A DNA stretch of 64,000 nucleotides, taken from the NCBI GenBank assembly GCA_936936565.1, contig CAKZIX010000031.1:1-64000 (forward strand). The letters run 5' to 3'. Position numbers and translations under genes: made by a program. Shown here one piece after another: positions 1-8,189 of the stretch. The notes beneath the pieces were generated by a model. That model saw nothing but the letters and a program-made list of their open reading frames with translations. It made no database searches and had not been told where the DNA came from. This stretch comes from an uncultured Nocardiaceae bacterium (GTDB lineage: Bacteria > Actinomycetota > Actinomycetes > Mycobacteriales > Mycobacteriaceae). Numbering within the stretch: the first letter of the stretch is position 1; the number at the start of each line of letters is the position of its first letter.

Positions 1-92
1 AGGGGACCCCGCGCACCCGGCAGAGCCCGTTGACCCTTGCTGCCTTCCGGCCCTGGGGGGGTTCACAGGATGCGCGCCGCGCGGGATCCGTA
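1..92 (-). ncRNA. ffs: SRP RNA (4.5S type)
   Basis: On the minus strand this is the small bacterial signal recognition particle RNA that binds Ffh and targets nascent membrane proteins. The conserved apical segment GGAAGGCAGCAAGGGTCAAC lies near the middle. The two ends pair (GGATCCCGCG near position 88 with CGCGGGGTCC near position 10) to form the long hairpin. The 3' end lies at or just outside the window start, so the exact end is uncertain. Confidence 0.9.
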
Positions 93-185
93 GACCAGTG
101 TACGGCCCCGCCGGGGGTGCCCTTGCCATGGGTGGCGAGCTGGGCGAATCGGCTTTGGCGCCGCTGATCCTCTACACTCCTTCAC

Positions 186-270
186 GGAGGATTCGCCTAG
201 TGGCCTATGGCGCTCGCCTGGAACGCGGGTTGGGTTAACGCCCTCAGGGGTTCAAATCCCCTATCCTCCG
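186..270 (+). tRNA. tRNA-Ser(GGA)
   Basis: A complete class II tRNA. The acceptor stem GGAGGAT (186-192) pairs with ATCCTCC (263-269). The anticodon loop CTGGAAC carries GGA, a variable arm is present, and GTTCAAATCC forms the T loop. The CCA end is encoded at 271-273. It reads UCC/UCU serine codons. Confidence 0.95.
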
Positions 271-278
271 CCAGCGCA

Positions 279-316
279 CGGCAGGCCGGGAACCGTATCG
301 GTTCCCGGTTTGCCGG
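279..316 (+). terminator. hairpin after tRNA-Ser(GGA)
   Basis: A strong stem with CCGGGAACC facing GGTTCCCGG, extended by GGCA/TGCC, starts 8 bp after the tRNA. There is no long T tract, which is common in high-GC actinobacteria. It probably ends the tRNA transcript. The rest of the gap to 511 shows nothing clear. Confidence 0.6.
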
Positions 317-511
317 CCGCGCAACACCCTCCGGGGACAGTCGTGCCCCGCGTAACAGAATTACGGTTCGGGGAGTTGCCGCGTGTTGGCTCGGCGTGTT
401 TAGTCGCTTCACGCATATCGGGGGAATCTTCCCGTCCGGCGGTCTGTTTCCAACGTAGAGTCTGTCGCTAAACCCCGGGGGCCGGGTTAATGAATATCGG
501 GAGGTGTCGGC

Positions 512-1174
512 TTGTCTCGGAAACGACCGGGCCAAGATATTCGTGAGGACATTCTGGCGGCACTTGCCACGCTGGCCAACCAGCGTCCATTGGTGCTCAT
601 CCAGTTGTCCGAGATCGTCAAACTCGCGGGTGTCACAAAGGGCTCCTTCTATGCCCATTTCAGCTCCAAAGAGGAGGCTGCGGCGTTCCTCGCCGAGGAA
701 GAACACGAACGCCTGCTGCGCAACGTGCAGGAACGGATCGCCAATCTGCCGCCGTCGGTCGAGATGATCGTCGCGATCATGTTCGAGACCACGCACCATC
801 AGCTCGCCTCACCGACGACGCACGCGGCACTGCTGCTCACCTTGGAGCTGTATCGCGCGCCCAGTCGCGAACTGCGCGGCCTCGGAAAATGGCACCGTTT
901 TCTTGCACAGCACGTCGAGGATGCGCGGGCCTCGGGTGATATCGCGGCCGATGTCGATCCCGAGAAACTCGCCTGGCATATCCTCGACAGCTGGGTCGGC
1001 GCCTACGTCGTTTCCGATATGACATGTGCGCGCAGGGATTTGACGGAGCGCATCGAATTCCTGCTGCGTTTCGTACTCGGCGCCGTCGTGGCACCGGATC
1101 GGCTGCCGTATTTCACCATGTATCTGTCCCGGTACGCGGCCCGCCAGCGCGCGGTCGCAAATGCGTGCAACTGA
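512..1174 (+). CDS. TetR/AcrR family transcriptional regulator
   Basis: A 220-residue TetR-type repressor. Residues about 10-60 form the DNA-binding domain, with the helix-turn-helix LSEIVKLAGVTKGSFYAHF followed by SSKEEAAAF. The rest is a helical ligand-binding region of normal length with no recognisable specificity. The start is a TTG, chosen because GGGAGG lies 7-8 bp upstream and the helix-turn-helix sits at the usual distance from it. It is followed after 29 bp by the DUF309 gene on the same strand. The target and ligand cannot be told from sequence. Confidence 0.85.
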   Translation: MSRKRPGQDIREDILAALATLANQRPLVLIQLSEIVKLAGVTKGSFYAHFSSKEEAAAFLAEEEHERLLRNVQERIANLPPSVEMIVAIMFETTHHQLASPTTHAALLLTLELYRAPSRELRGLGKWHRFLAQHVEDARASGDIAADVDPEKLAWHILDSWVGAYVVSDMTCARRDLTERIEFLLRFVLGAVVAPDRLPYFTMYLSRYAARQRAVANACN

Positions 1175-1203
1175 GCCCCGGCAGCGGCAGGCATTCTGGT
1201 GGC

Positions 1204-1692
1204 ATGACCGACCGCGATCGTGACGAGTCGGGGCGCGCGCGTAACGCCCGGCCCCGCGATGCGCTCGGGCGCCCGCTGCCGCCCGGCAGCGTGGGCGTGC
1301 CGCGCATTCCGGACGACCTCGAGCTGCCGCCCGCCGAGTCACTCGACCTCGCTCAGCGGCTGCTCGACGAGGGCCTCGCCTTCCATGCGCACGAGGTACT
1401 CGAAGCGGCATGGAAACAGGCCCCACCTGCGGATCGGCAGCTGTGGCAGGGCTTGGCGCAGCTCGCCGTCGGCATCACGCACGTGCAACGCGGCAATCCG
1501 AAGGGCGCGAAGACGTTGCTGCACCGCGCGATGGTGCGCATCGACGGGTACCGCACGCACGGCATCGACGTACCAGGACTGATCGAGTTTGCGCGCGCGC
1601 TGCTCGCCGATCTCGAGGCCGATCGCGCAGTGCCGCCCGAGCAATTGCGCCCCGCACTGCGCCTACCGCCGGGGCCTACGCATCCCCGGTAG
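1204..1692 (+). CDS. DUF309 domain protein
   Basis: A 162-residue protein. A charged, proline-rich N-terminus of about 45 residues precedes a helical DUF309 domain, recognised by the segments LLDEGLAFHAHEVLEAAWK and WQGLAQLAVGITHVQRGN. This domain occurs in small proteins of unknown biochemical function. The ATG at 1204 is preferred over upstream in-frame codons that would overlap the TetR gene. It may share a transcript with the TetR gene, because both point right and are close together. Confidence 0.8.
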   Translation: MTDRDRDESGRARNARPRDALGRPLPPGSVGVPRIPDDLELPPAESLDLAQRLLDEGLAFHAHEVLEAAWKQAPPADRQLWQGLAQLAVGITHVQRGNPKGAKTLLHRAMVRIDGYRTHGIDVPGLIEFARALLADLEADRAVPPEQLRPALRLPPGPTHPR

Positions 1693-1738
1693 CCGGCGGC
1701 GCGAGGGTGCCGGCGCCGCGCGCTCCTAAACTGGATGC

Positions 1739-2518
1739 GTGCCCTGGTACACGCCGGTTCCCGCCGCTGCCGATCTGCGCGGCGCGCTGGTCTGTGCGTG
1801 GACGGCCGACGTCGCCGGCACGCACGTGCTGGTACCGGACGGCTGTATCGACGTGCTGTGGCTGGCCGGGGTGGGCATCCGGGTATGCGGCCCCGAAACG
1901 TCGGCGTGGACATTCACCCGCCCGCCCGGTACCGCGGCGGTCGGCGTGCGCTTCCGCCCCGGAGCCGCGCCCGCGCTGCTCGGGGCCCGCGCCCGCGACA
2001 TCCGCGACACCCGAATCGATCTCGCCGATGTCTGTGCTGCCCGCGAGAACCGGTTGCTGCGCGACCGGCTCGACCATGCCACCTCCGCCGAAGATCGAAT
2101 CATGCTCTTACAGAACGCGGTTCGAGGTTGGTGCGCCCGTGCCACCATCGTCGACGAGCTGGCACCAAGGCTCGGTGCCGCGCTGGAGGAGCGGTCCTGG
2201 ACGGTGGCCGCACTCGCCGATGCCGCCGCCATGACCGAACGTCACCTGCAGCGGCGCTGCCAGGATGCCTTCGGGTACAGCCCGGCCACGCTGCGCTCGA
2301 TTCTGCGGCTGCAGCGCTTCATGCGGCTGGCGCGTGCCGCCCCGCAACGCGGCCTGGCCGAGCTGGCCGTCGCGGCCGGCTACGCCGACCAGGCGCACCT
2401 GTCGCGCGAATGCCGGCGGATCGGAAGTCGCACGCCCACCGAACTTTTGGCGAGCCAGGCACCGGACTGGCACGGCGGTGCACCGCTGTTCGTCACCTCC
2501 GAGCGCGCGGCGGCCTGA
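1739..2518 (+). CDS. AraC family transcriptional regulator
   Basis: A 259-residue regulator. The N-terminal half (about 1-130) resembles the sensing domain often fused to AraC proteins, with VLVPDGCIDVLW as its signature. The C-terminal half carries two AraC-type helix-turn-helix motifs, WTVAALADAAAMTERHLQRR and LAVAAGYADQAHLSRECRR. A GTG start is used. The stop (2516-2518) lies one base before the proposed start of gluQ, so the two genes are probably translated from one message. Its effector is unknown. Confidence 0.85.
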   Translation: MPWYTPVPAAADLRGALVCAWTADVAGTHVLVPDGCIDVLWLAGVGIRVCGPETSAWTFTRPPGTAAVGVRFRPGAAPALLGARARDIRDTRIDLADVCAARENRLLRDRLDHATSAEDRIMLLQNAVRGWCARATIVDELAPRLGAALEERSWTVAALADAAAMTERHLQRRCQDAFGYSPATLRSILRLQRFMRLARAAPQRGLAELAVAAGYADQAHLSRECRRIGSRTPTELLASQAPDWHGGAPLFVTSERAAA

Positions 2519-2519
2519 G

Positions 2520-3398
2520 TTGGGCAACGGCCGGTTCGCACCGAGCCCGTCGGGCGATCTGCACCTGGGCAATCTGCGCACCGCACTGGTGGCGTGGCTG
2601 TACGCGCGCCATTCCGGGCGCGGATTTCGCCTGCGCGTAGACGATCTGGACCGGGTACGCCCCGGCGCCGAGGCCCGTCAGGTGGCCGACCTGGCGGCGC
2701 TCGGCCTCGACTGGGACGGTGAGGTGTTACACCAAACCGACCGGCTACCCCGCTACGCCGCCGCCGTCGACCGGCTGCGTGCCGCCGGTCTGGTCTACGA
2801 ATGCTATTGCACCCGAAGAGAAATCCAGCAGGCAGCGGCCGCGCCGCACGCACCGCTAGGCGCCTACCCCGGTACCTGCCGCGAGCTCACCGCCGCGCAG
2901 CGGGCGGCCCACCGGGCCGACGGGCGTCCGCCCGCCCTGCGCCTGCGTGCCGAACGCACCCAATACCCCGTGCACGACGAATTGCACGGTGACTACACCG
3001 GATTGGTGGACGACCTCGTGCTCCGGCGCAACGACGGCGTCCCCGCCTACAACTTGTGCGTCGTCGTAGACGACGGCGAGCAGGACATCGATCAGGTCGT
3101 ACGCGGGGACGATCTGCTGGCCTCCACACCGCGCCAGGCGTACCTGGCGAACCTGCTCGACCTGCCGGTACCGCAGTACGCACACGTGCCGCTGGTCCTC
3201 AACGCCGAGGGCAAACGTCTCGCCAAACGCGATGGTGCGGTGACACTTTCGGAGCAGCCCTCGCCAGCGGCCGCGGTCGCGTTGCTGGCCGGATCGCTGG
3301 GGTTGTCCGGCACCCACCCGCGGGAACTGCTGGCGGCGTTCGAACCTGGCCGACTACCGAAAATTCCCTGGACGTTCGTGCCGATCACGAATTCGTGA
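2520..3398 (+). CDS. gluQ: glutamyl-Q tRNA(Asp) synthetase
   Basis: A 292-residue truncated glutamyl-tRNA synthetase paralogue that lacks the anticodon-binding domain. The family (YadB/GluQRS) activates glutamate without tRNA and attaches it to the queuosine base of tRNA-Asp. It starts with RFAPSPSGDLHLGNLRTA, which contains the HIGH-type motif. The KMSKS-type loop is KRLAKRDGAV near residue 240, and the cysteines of YECYCTRREI plus GTCREL fit the zinc site. The TTG start lies just after the AraC stop and gives the normal N-terminus; the longer upstream frame overlaps AraC. A transporter and tgt downstream support a queuosine role. Confidence 0.92.
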   Translation: MGNGRFAPSPSGDLHLGNLRTALVAWLYARHSGRGFRLRVDDLDRVRPGAEARQVADLAALGLDWDGEVLHQTDRLPRYAAAVDRLRAAGLVYECYCTRREIQQAAAAPHAPLGAYPGTCRELTAAQRAAHRADGRPPALRLRAERTQYPVHDELHGDYTGLVDDLVLRRNDGVPAYNLCVVVDDGEQDIDQVVRGDDLLASTPRQAYLANLLDLPVPQYAHVPLVLNAEGKRLAKRDGAVTLSEQPSPAAAVALLAGSLGLSGTHPRELLAAFEPGRLPKIPWTFVPITNS

Positions 3399-3484
3399 AT
3401 CGCCTGCGCGCAGGTCTGTCCGAGTGTCCGGTTTCGCCGTAAGGTGCATTCGACCGAATGATCTACGACTCAAGGGGATCCTTC

Positions 3485-4318
3485 ATGACATCCGGTGGAT
3501 ACGACCCGAATCAGTACCCTCCGCCGGGCGGCCAGCCGTATGGCAACCAGCCGGGCGGCCAGCCTTACGGCGGCCAGGGTGGGCAGCCCTACGGCGGGCA
3601 GCCCGGCGGCTACGGCGCGCCACAGGGTGACCCGTACGGCGCCCCGCAGGGCGGCTACCCGCCGCCCCCGCCGCTCGGCGCGCAGCCCACCGGCGGTGCC
3701 GGCTTCTCCGTCGGCGATGCACTCGGCTACGGCTGGAACAAGTTCAAGGCGAATCCGGCACCCTGGATCATCGCTGTGCTGATCTACTTCGTGGTCACGC
3801 TGATCTTCTCGTCGCCACGATTCTTTGCCCCAGACAGCGTCGCGGTCGGCCTGCTCGGCCAGCTGCTGGCGAGTGCGGCGTCGATCATTCTCGCGACCGC
3901 GCTGGTCAACGGCGCGCTGGGCGAGGTGAACGGCGCCAAGCCGGCGATCGGCCAGTTCTTCAACTTCCCGAATGTCGCCGCAATTCTGATCACGGGCGTC
4001 CTGGTGTTCGTCATCACGACCGTTGGCTTCATCCTGTGCGTGATCCCCGGCATCATCGCCACGTTCCTGCTCTGGTACGCCTACACCTTCGTGCTGGATC
4101 AGAACCAGCAGCCGGTGGACGCGCTGAAGTCCAGCTTCAATCTGGTCAAGGCGCACGTGAGCGAGTTCCTGATCTTGGCGCTGGCGATCGTCGGCATCAA
4201 CATCGTCGGTGCCATCCTGTGCGGCCTCGGCCTGTTCGTCACGATCCCGGTCAGCGTCATCGCGTCGACCTACGCCTACCGCGTCACGGTCAAGGGCCCG
4301 GTCTCCCCGGCCGTCTGA
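3485..4318 (+). CDS. membrane protein with Gly/Pro/Tyr-rich N-terminus
   Basis: A 277-residue protein. The first 80 residues are low-complexity repeats of the type GGQPYGGQ and QPGGYGAPQGD, probably disordered and cytoplasmic. The remainder contains about five hydrophobic segments (for example PWIIAVLIYFVVTLIF, VLVFVITTVGFILCVIPGII and FLILALAIVGINIVGAILC) typical of DUF4013/DUF975-like membrane proteins. The ATG at 3485 follows AAGGGGAT at a good distance and is preferred over the ATG at 3458. A clear terminator follows. The function is unknown. Confidence 0.8.
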   Translation: MTSGGYDPNQYPPPGGQPYGNQPGGQPYGGQGGQPYGGQPGGYGAPQGDPYGAPQGGYPPPPPLGAQPTGGAGFSVGDALGYGWNKFKANPAPWIIAVLIYFVVTLIFSSPRFFAPDSVAVGLLGQLLASAASIILATALVNGALGEVNGAKPAIGQFFNFPNVAAILITGVLVFVITTVGFILCVIPGIIATFLLWYAYTFVLDQNQQPVDALKSSFNLVKAHVSEFLILALAIVGINIVGAILCGLGLFVTIPVSVIASTYAYRVTVKGPVSPAV

Positions 4319-4331
4319 CGTCGCAAACACC

Positions 4332-4371
4332 AAGGCGCGCAACCCGAAAGGGTTGCGCGCCTTCGTTTTTT
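4332..4371 (+). terminator. intrinsic terminator
   Basis: A perfect 14-bp stem, AAGGCGCGCAACCC and GGGTTGCGCGCCTT, with a GAAA tetraloop, followed by CGTTTTTT. It ends the 3485-4318 gene. Being a symmetrical hairpin, it may also serve the converging gene that stops at 4375. Confidence 0.92.
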
Positions 4372-4374
4372 CCG

Positions 4375-4950
4375 CTAGCTGCCGGCGAGTGCGAAGCCGA
4401 TGAGCACCACGATGTAGATGAGATACCCCGCGATCGCGACGAACCCGCTGATGATGCCGGTGAGCGCCATCCCGCGGCCCGTCTGATACGGATTCTGTTT
4501 GAGCTGGTTCAGCGCCATGAAGCCGAGCACGATGCCCACGACCGCGGAAATACACGTGAAGCAGCCCAGCAGGCCGCAGATCATCGCGGCGATGGCCAGG
4601 CCGTTGTTGCCGCCCTGGGGCGCGTACCCATACGGCTGCTGCGGGTACGCCCCGGCCTGCGGGTACCCGTACTGCTGGGCGTAGGGATCGGCGGGCTGCC
4701 CGTAGGCCGCACCGGGTTGGCTGTACGGATCGGCCGGCTGTCCGTACGGCGCTGCCGGTTGGCCGTACTGGTCGGGCTGACCGTAGGACCCGGGCTGGAC
4801 GTACGGACCGCTCTGCCCACCCTGGCCGTACTGGGCGTACGGATCGGCGGACGGCGGGTACTGCGGCTGCGATTCCTCGGGGGGCGGGTAGATCTGCTGC
4901 CCCGGCGGTTCTTCCGGTTTGTAGCCCCCGGATCCAGGCGGATAGGTCAT
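4375..4950 (-). CDS. DUF4190-type membrane protein with Pro/Tyr-rich N-terminus
   Basis: A 191-residue protein. The first 115 residues are rich in PYGQPADPYSQPG-like repeats. The C-terminal part has two hydrophobic stretches, NGLAIAAMICGLLGCFTC with AVVGIVLGFMALNQLKQNP, and GMALTGIISGFVAIAGYLIYIVVLIGFAL, matching DUF4190. It is a paralogue of the next gene upstream (4967-5872), which has the same LGxxALNQLKQNP and GRGMAL motifs. The two genes form a leftward pair separated by 16 bp. No function is known. Confidence 0.82.
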   Translation of the reverse strand: MTYPPGSGGYKPEEPPGQQIYPPPEESQPQYPPSADPYAQYGQGGQSGPYVQPGSYGQPDQYGQPAAPYGQPADPYSQPGAAYGQPADPYAQQYGYPQAGAYPQQPYGYAPQGGNNGLAIAAMICGLLGCFTCISAVVGIVLGFMALNQLKQNPYQTGRGMALTGIISGFVAIAGYLIYIVVLIGFALAGS

Positions 4951-4966
4951 TGCGTAAGCGTAGCGA

Positions 4967-5872
4967 CTACCAGCGATTTACTTCTGCCACGACGAACAGC
5001 GCGACGAACGCGAGTCCGATCACAACGCCCGCGATCCCGACCCACAGTCCGGCCAGCGCCATGCCGCGACCCTGCTGTTGCGGATTCTGCTTGAGCTGGT
5101 TCAGCGCGACGACGCCGAGCACGATGCCGATGATCGACGGCACACCGTAGGCGCACCAGCACAACACGATCCCGGCGATCGACGTGCACATCGAGGCGAT
5201 GGCCATCGGGTTCGTCCGCGGACCGGCGGGCTGGGCGCCGTACGCCGGATATCCGGGCACACCGTACGGATTCTGCGGTACCGCATACGGATTCGACTGC
5301 CCACCATACGGATTCGGCTGTCCGGTAACGGGGTTCGCCTGCGCGGCGTACGGATCCGACTGCCCACCGTACGGGCGTGCTTGGCCCGCGTACGGATCCG
5401 ACTGCCCACCGTACGGGCTTGCTTGGCCCGCATACGGATCCGACTGACCGGCATACGGGTTCGCCTGGCCCGCGTACGGATTGGACTGCCCCGCATAGGG
5501 TTCCGTCTGCGGAGCATACGGGTTCACCGGGCCGGGATACGGATCCGGCCCACCCGCGGACGGGTTCGGCGCGGCGTACGGATTAGCCTGGCCCGCATAC
5601 GGATTCGGCTGATCCCCGGAGGAATCGGCGGCGGTCGCATTCGGGGCAGCCGGGTTGGCGTACGGGTTCTCCGGCGCCGGCGTGGCGCGCTTGGACAGCT
5701 CGACCGCACCCGCGTTCGGATTGAGCTGGGTGGCTTCGGCCTGGCCGCCGGACGCCGGGTTGAGCTGAGTGGGCTCGTAGGTGGGGTATTGCGGCTCCCC
5801 CGCCGCACCGCCGGGATAGCTGGGATACTGCTGGTACGGATCTTTCGGCTCGGAACCCCCGGATTGCGTCAT
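4967..5872 (-). CDS. DUF4190-type membrane protein with long NPYAGQ repeats
   Basis: A 301-residue paralogue of the downstream gene. About 200 N-terminal residues consist of an octapeptide-like repeat such as NPYAGQSDPYAGQA, with some twenty imperfect copies. The C-terminal DUF4190 region has segments MAIASMCTSIAGIVLCWCAYG, IIGIVLGVVALNQLKQNP and GLWVGIAGVVIGLAFVALFVV. The repeated DNA makes this gene a likely place for length variation. It starts with ATG at 5872. A membrane protein with a disordered cytoplasmic tail is the safest description. Confidence 0.82.
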   Translation of the reverse strand: MTQSGGSEPKDPYQQYPSYPGGAAGEPQYPTYEPTQLNPASGGQAEATQLNPNAGAVELSKRATPAPENPYANPAAPNATAADSSGDQPNPYAGQANPYAAPNPSAGGPDPYPGPVNPYAPQTEPYAGQSNPYAGQANPYAGQSDPYAGQASPYGGQSDPYAGQARPYGGQSDPYAAQANPVTGQPNPYGGQSNPYAVPQNPYGVPGYPAYGAQPAGPRTNPMAIASMCTSIAGIVLCWCAYGVPSIIGIVLGVVALNQLKQNPQQQGRGMALAGLWVGIAGVVIGLAFVALFVVAEVNRW

Positions 5873-5910
5873 AGGGACAGACTAGGCACACCGATGCTTG
5901 GATGTAGCGC

Positions 5911-6633
5911 GTGACAGACATCGAGAACGCCGAGCAACCGTCGTTTGCGCAGATCGGGCGCAGTTACTACCCCATCATCGTCGCCTTCTTCACGGCCACG
6001 CTGATCATTTCCAATGTGTGCGCCACCAAGGGCGTGGCCTTCTTCTCCGGCCACGACGTGAAACTGGGCCCGGTGCAGATCCTGCCGATCAATACCGACG
6101 GCGCGTTCTTCTTGTTCCCGTTGGCGTACATCCTGGGCGATGTGCTCAGCGAGGTATACGGCTTCCGGGCCGCGCGCCGCGCCATCTATCTCGGTTTCGG
6201 TGCCCTGCTGCTCGGCTCACTGTGCTTCTGGATCGCCACCGAGCTACCGGCCGCCGCGTTCTACCCGAACCAGGCCGCCTTCGAAAGCGTCGTCGGCGTG
6301 GTGCCGCGCCTGGTCGCCGCCGGGCTCATCGCGTATTTCGTTGGGCAGCTGCTCAATTCGAAGGTACTGGTGCTGATCAAGGAGCGCACCAAGGAAAAGC
6401 ATCTGTGGGCGCGGCTGCTCGGCTCCACCGTGGTCGGCGAGTTCGCCGACACCCTCATCTTCTGCTCGATCGCCGCCGGTGCCATCGGCATCACCACGTG
6501 GCAGGACTTCGTGAACTACGTGATCGTCGGATTCGTCTGGAAGACACTGGTCGAGGTGGCGGTCATGCCGGTCACCTACAAGGTCATCGGCCAGCTCAAG
6601 CGCCACGAGCCCAGCTACGCGGCCGTCACCTAA
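5911..6633 (+). CDS. yhhQ: queuosine precursor transporter (YhhQ/DUF165 family)
   Basis: A 240-residue integral membrane protein of the vitamin-uptake-like superfamily. Family members import queuine or preQ0/preQ1. Six hydrophobic segments are visible, with the family motifs FFTATLIISNVCATKGVAFF, FPLAYILGDVLSEVYGFR and VGEFADTLIFCSIA. A GTG start 38 bp from the divergent DUF4190 gene is used. It converges on tgt, whose product inserts such bases into tRNA, and gluQ is 2.5 kb away. No queC/D/E/F genes are in the window, so salvage rather than synthesis is the simplest reading. Confidence 0.9.
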   Translation: MTDIENAEQPSFAQIGRSYYPIIVAFFTATLIISNVCATKGVAFFSGHDVKLGPVQILPINTDGAFFLFPLAYILGDVLSEVYGFRAARRAIYLGFGALLLGSLCFWIATELPAAAFYPNQAAFESVVGVVPRLVAAGLIAYFVGQLLNSKVLVLIKERTKEKHLWARLLGSTVVGEFADTLIFCSIAAGAIGITTWQDFVNYVIVGFVWKTLVEVAVMPVTYKVIGQLKRHEPSYAAVT

Positions 6634-6640
6634 CCGGCAG

Positions 6641-6700
6641 CCGGGAATGAATGGCGCCGTTCGTCTCGCTGAGCGGATGAACGGTGCCATTCACTCCGGG
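6641..6700. terminator. long wobble-paired hairpin between yhhQ and tgt
   Basis: An inverted repeat with arms of about 24 bases. CCGG..TGAATGGCGCCGTTC faces GATGAACGGTGCCATTCA..CCGG across a loop near 6667-6676. Most mismatches become G-U pairs in the plus-strand RNA. It lies 7 bp after the yhhQ stop, between converging genes, so a terminator role is likely. Confidence 0.55.
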
Positions 6701-6753
6701 GGGGTTGCTGCACCCGTGGGGATTGCCGCACTTGTGCGGATTGCCGCGGCCGG

Positions 6754-6948
6754 CCTTACCCGTGGGGATTACCGCGGCCGGCCTTACCCGTGGGATTACC
6801 GCGGCCGGCCTTACCCGTGGGGATTACCGCAGCCGGCCTTACCCGGTGGGATTACCGCGGCCGGCCTTACCCGTGGGGATTACCGCAGCCGGCCTCACCC
6901 GTGCGGCTTGCCGCGGCCGGCCTTACCCGTGGGGATTGCCGCGGCCGG
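6754..6948. repeat. tandem 27/28-bp repeat made from the tgt 3' end
   Basis: Seven tandem units of 28 bp (one of 27) occupy 6754-6948. Each has the form CCTTACCCGTGGGGATTACC followed by GCGGCCGG. Two degenerate copies precede them at 6711-6753. The last unit (6921-6948) is the coding end of tgt, containing its stop codon and final codons. The other units therefore look like copies of the gene terminus piled up downstream of the stop. The spacer-free array is not a CRISPR. Confidence 0.9.
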
Positions 6949-8155
6949 CGTTCCAGCGGCCCAGCGTGTCGTTGCGAAACTCGGCGAACGTGCCCGCCTC
7001 GATGTGCGCTCGCATGTCGTCGACGAGGCGAACGGTGAACCGTTCGTTGTGAATGGTGCACAGCGTGTTCGCCAGCATCTCCTTCGACTTGAACAGATGG
7101 TGCACGTACGCCTTCGTGTAGTGCGCACAGGTGTAGCAGTCGCATTCGTCGTCGAGCGGGGTGAAATCGCGGCGGCAGCGGGCGGTGTCCACGTTGAATC
7201 GCCCTGCCCGCGTATAGATCCGGCCATTGCGGGCGGTACGTGAGGGGTTCACGCAGTCGAAGGTGTCGGCGCCGTTGGCCACCGCGACGAACAGGTCTTC
7301 CGGCTCGGAGATGCCCAACAGGTGCCGCGGCTTGTGGTCGGGCAGCTCCGCACAACACCAGCCGACGATGGTGCCGAGGTTGTGCTTTTCCAGGGCGCCG
7401 CCGATCCCGTAGCCCGCCAGCACACCGGAGCCGCCGTCGATTTCTTCCAGTCCGCGACATGCCTTGCGGCGCAAGTCCTCGTACTGTGCGCCCTGCACGA
7501 CACCGAACAGCGCCTGCGGTGGCCGGTGCGTGCGTTCGGCATTGAGCCGCTCGTGTTCGGCGACGCACCGGATCGCCCACTCGTGCGTGCGCTGCACCGA
7601 ATTTTCTTGGTATGCACGGGTATTGAACAGCGTGGTGAGTTCGTCGAAGGCAAAGATGATGTCGGCGCCGAGTTGATGCTGGATCTGCATCGAGATCTCC
7701 GGAGTGAACCGGTGCCGCGAGCCGTCGATGTGCGAGGTGAAGGTGACGCCGTCGTCGTCGACAACCGCAAGGCGCTCTTTGCCTGTGGCGATCACGTCGT
7801 CGGACTGCACGCCCACCGACTCCATCGCCAGCACCTTCTTGAACCCCACCCCCAGACTCATCACCTGGAATCCCCCGCTGTCGGTGAACGTGGGCATGCC
7901 CCAGTTCATGAAGTCACCCAAACCGCCTGCCGCGTCGACGATATCGGGACCGGGCCGCAGGTACAGATGGTAGGCGTTGGCCAGCAACGCTTGTGCCCCA
8001 AGCTCTTTCATCGTCTCCGGCAGGACGGCCTTGACCGTCGCCTGCGTCCCGACGGGAATGAATGCGGGCGTTCGGATCTCGCCGTGCGGGGTGTGGATGA
8101 CCCCGGATCGGCCCAGTTCCCCCGGGATCTGGGCCGTCACCTCGAAAAATGGCAC
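6923..8155 (-). CDS. tgt: queuine/7-deazaguanine tRNA-guanine transglycosylase
   Basis: A 410-residue enzyme that swaps guanine 34 of GUN-anticodon tRNAs (Asp, Asn, His, Tyr) for a 7-deazaguanine base. It shows the TIM-barrel signatures TDSGGFQVMSL (nucleophile/substrate region), GVVQGAQYEDLR, GYGIGGAL and DCVNPSRTARNG. The zinc site is CDCYTC at about 338-343 with a nearby HH. The length is normal apart from a slightly longer tail GRWNAGRGNPHG, which coincides with the last unit of the downstream repeat array. yhhQ converges on it. Confidence 0.95.
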   Translation of the reverse strand: MPFFEVTAQIPGELGRSGVIHTPHGEIRTPAFIPVGTQATVKAVLPETMKELGAQALLANAYHLYLRPGPDIVDAAGGLGDFMNWGMPTFTDSGGFQVMSLGVGFKKVLAMESVGVQSDDVIATGKERLAVVDDDGVTFTSHIDGSRHRFTPEISMQIQHQLGADIIFAFDELTTLFNTRAYQENSVQRTHEWAIRCVAEHERLNAERTHRPPQALFGVVQGAQYEDLRRKACRGLEEIDGGSGVLAGYGIGGALEKHNLGTIVGWCCAELPDHKPRHLLGISEPEDLFVAVANGADTFDCVNPSRTARNGRIYTRAGRFNVDTARCRRDFTPLDDECDCYTCAHYTKAYVHHLFKSKEMLANTLCTIHNERFTVRLVDDMRAHIEAGTFAEFRNDTLGRWNAGRGNPHG

Positions 8156-8189
8156 GTTCGGCAGGCTACTCGGTGCGCCGGAGGGGCAA

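Noticed and set aside
6711..6948. Possible CRISPR array
   Set aside because: Repeats are directly abutting with no unique spacers and derive from the tgt end; no cas genes nearby.
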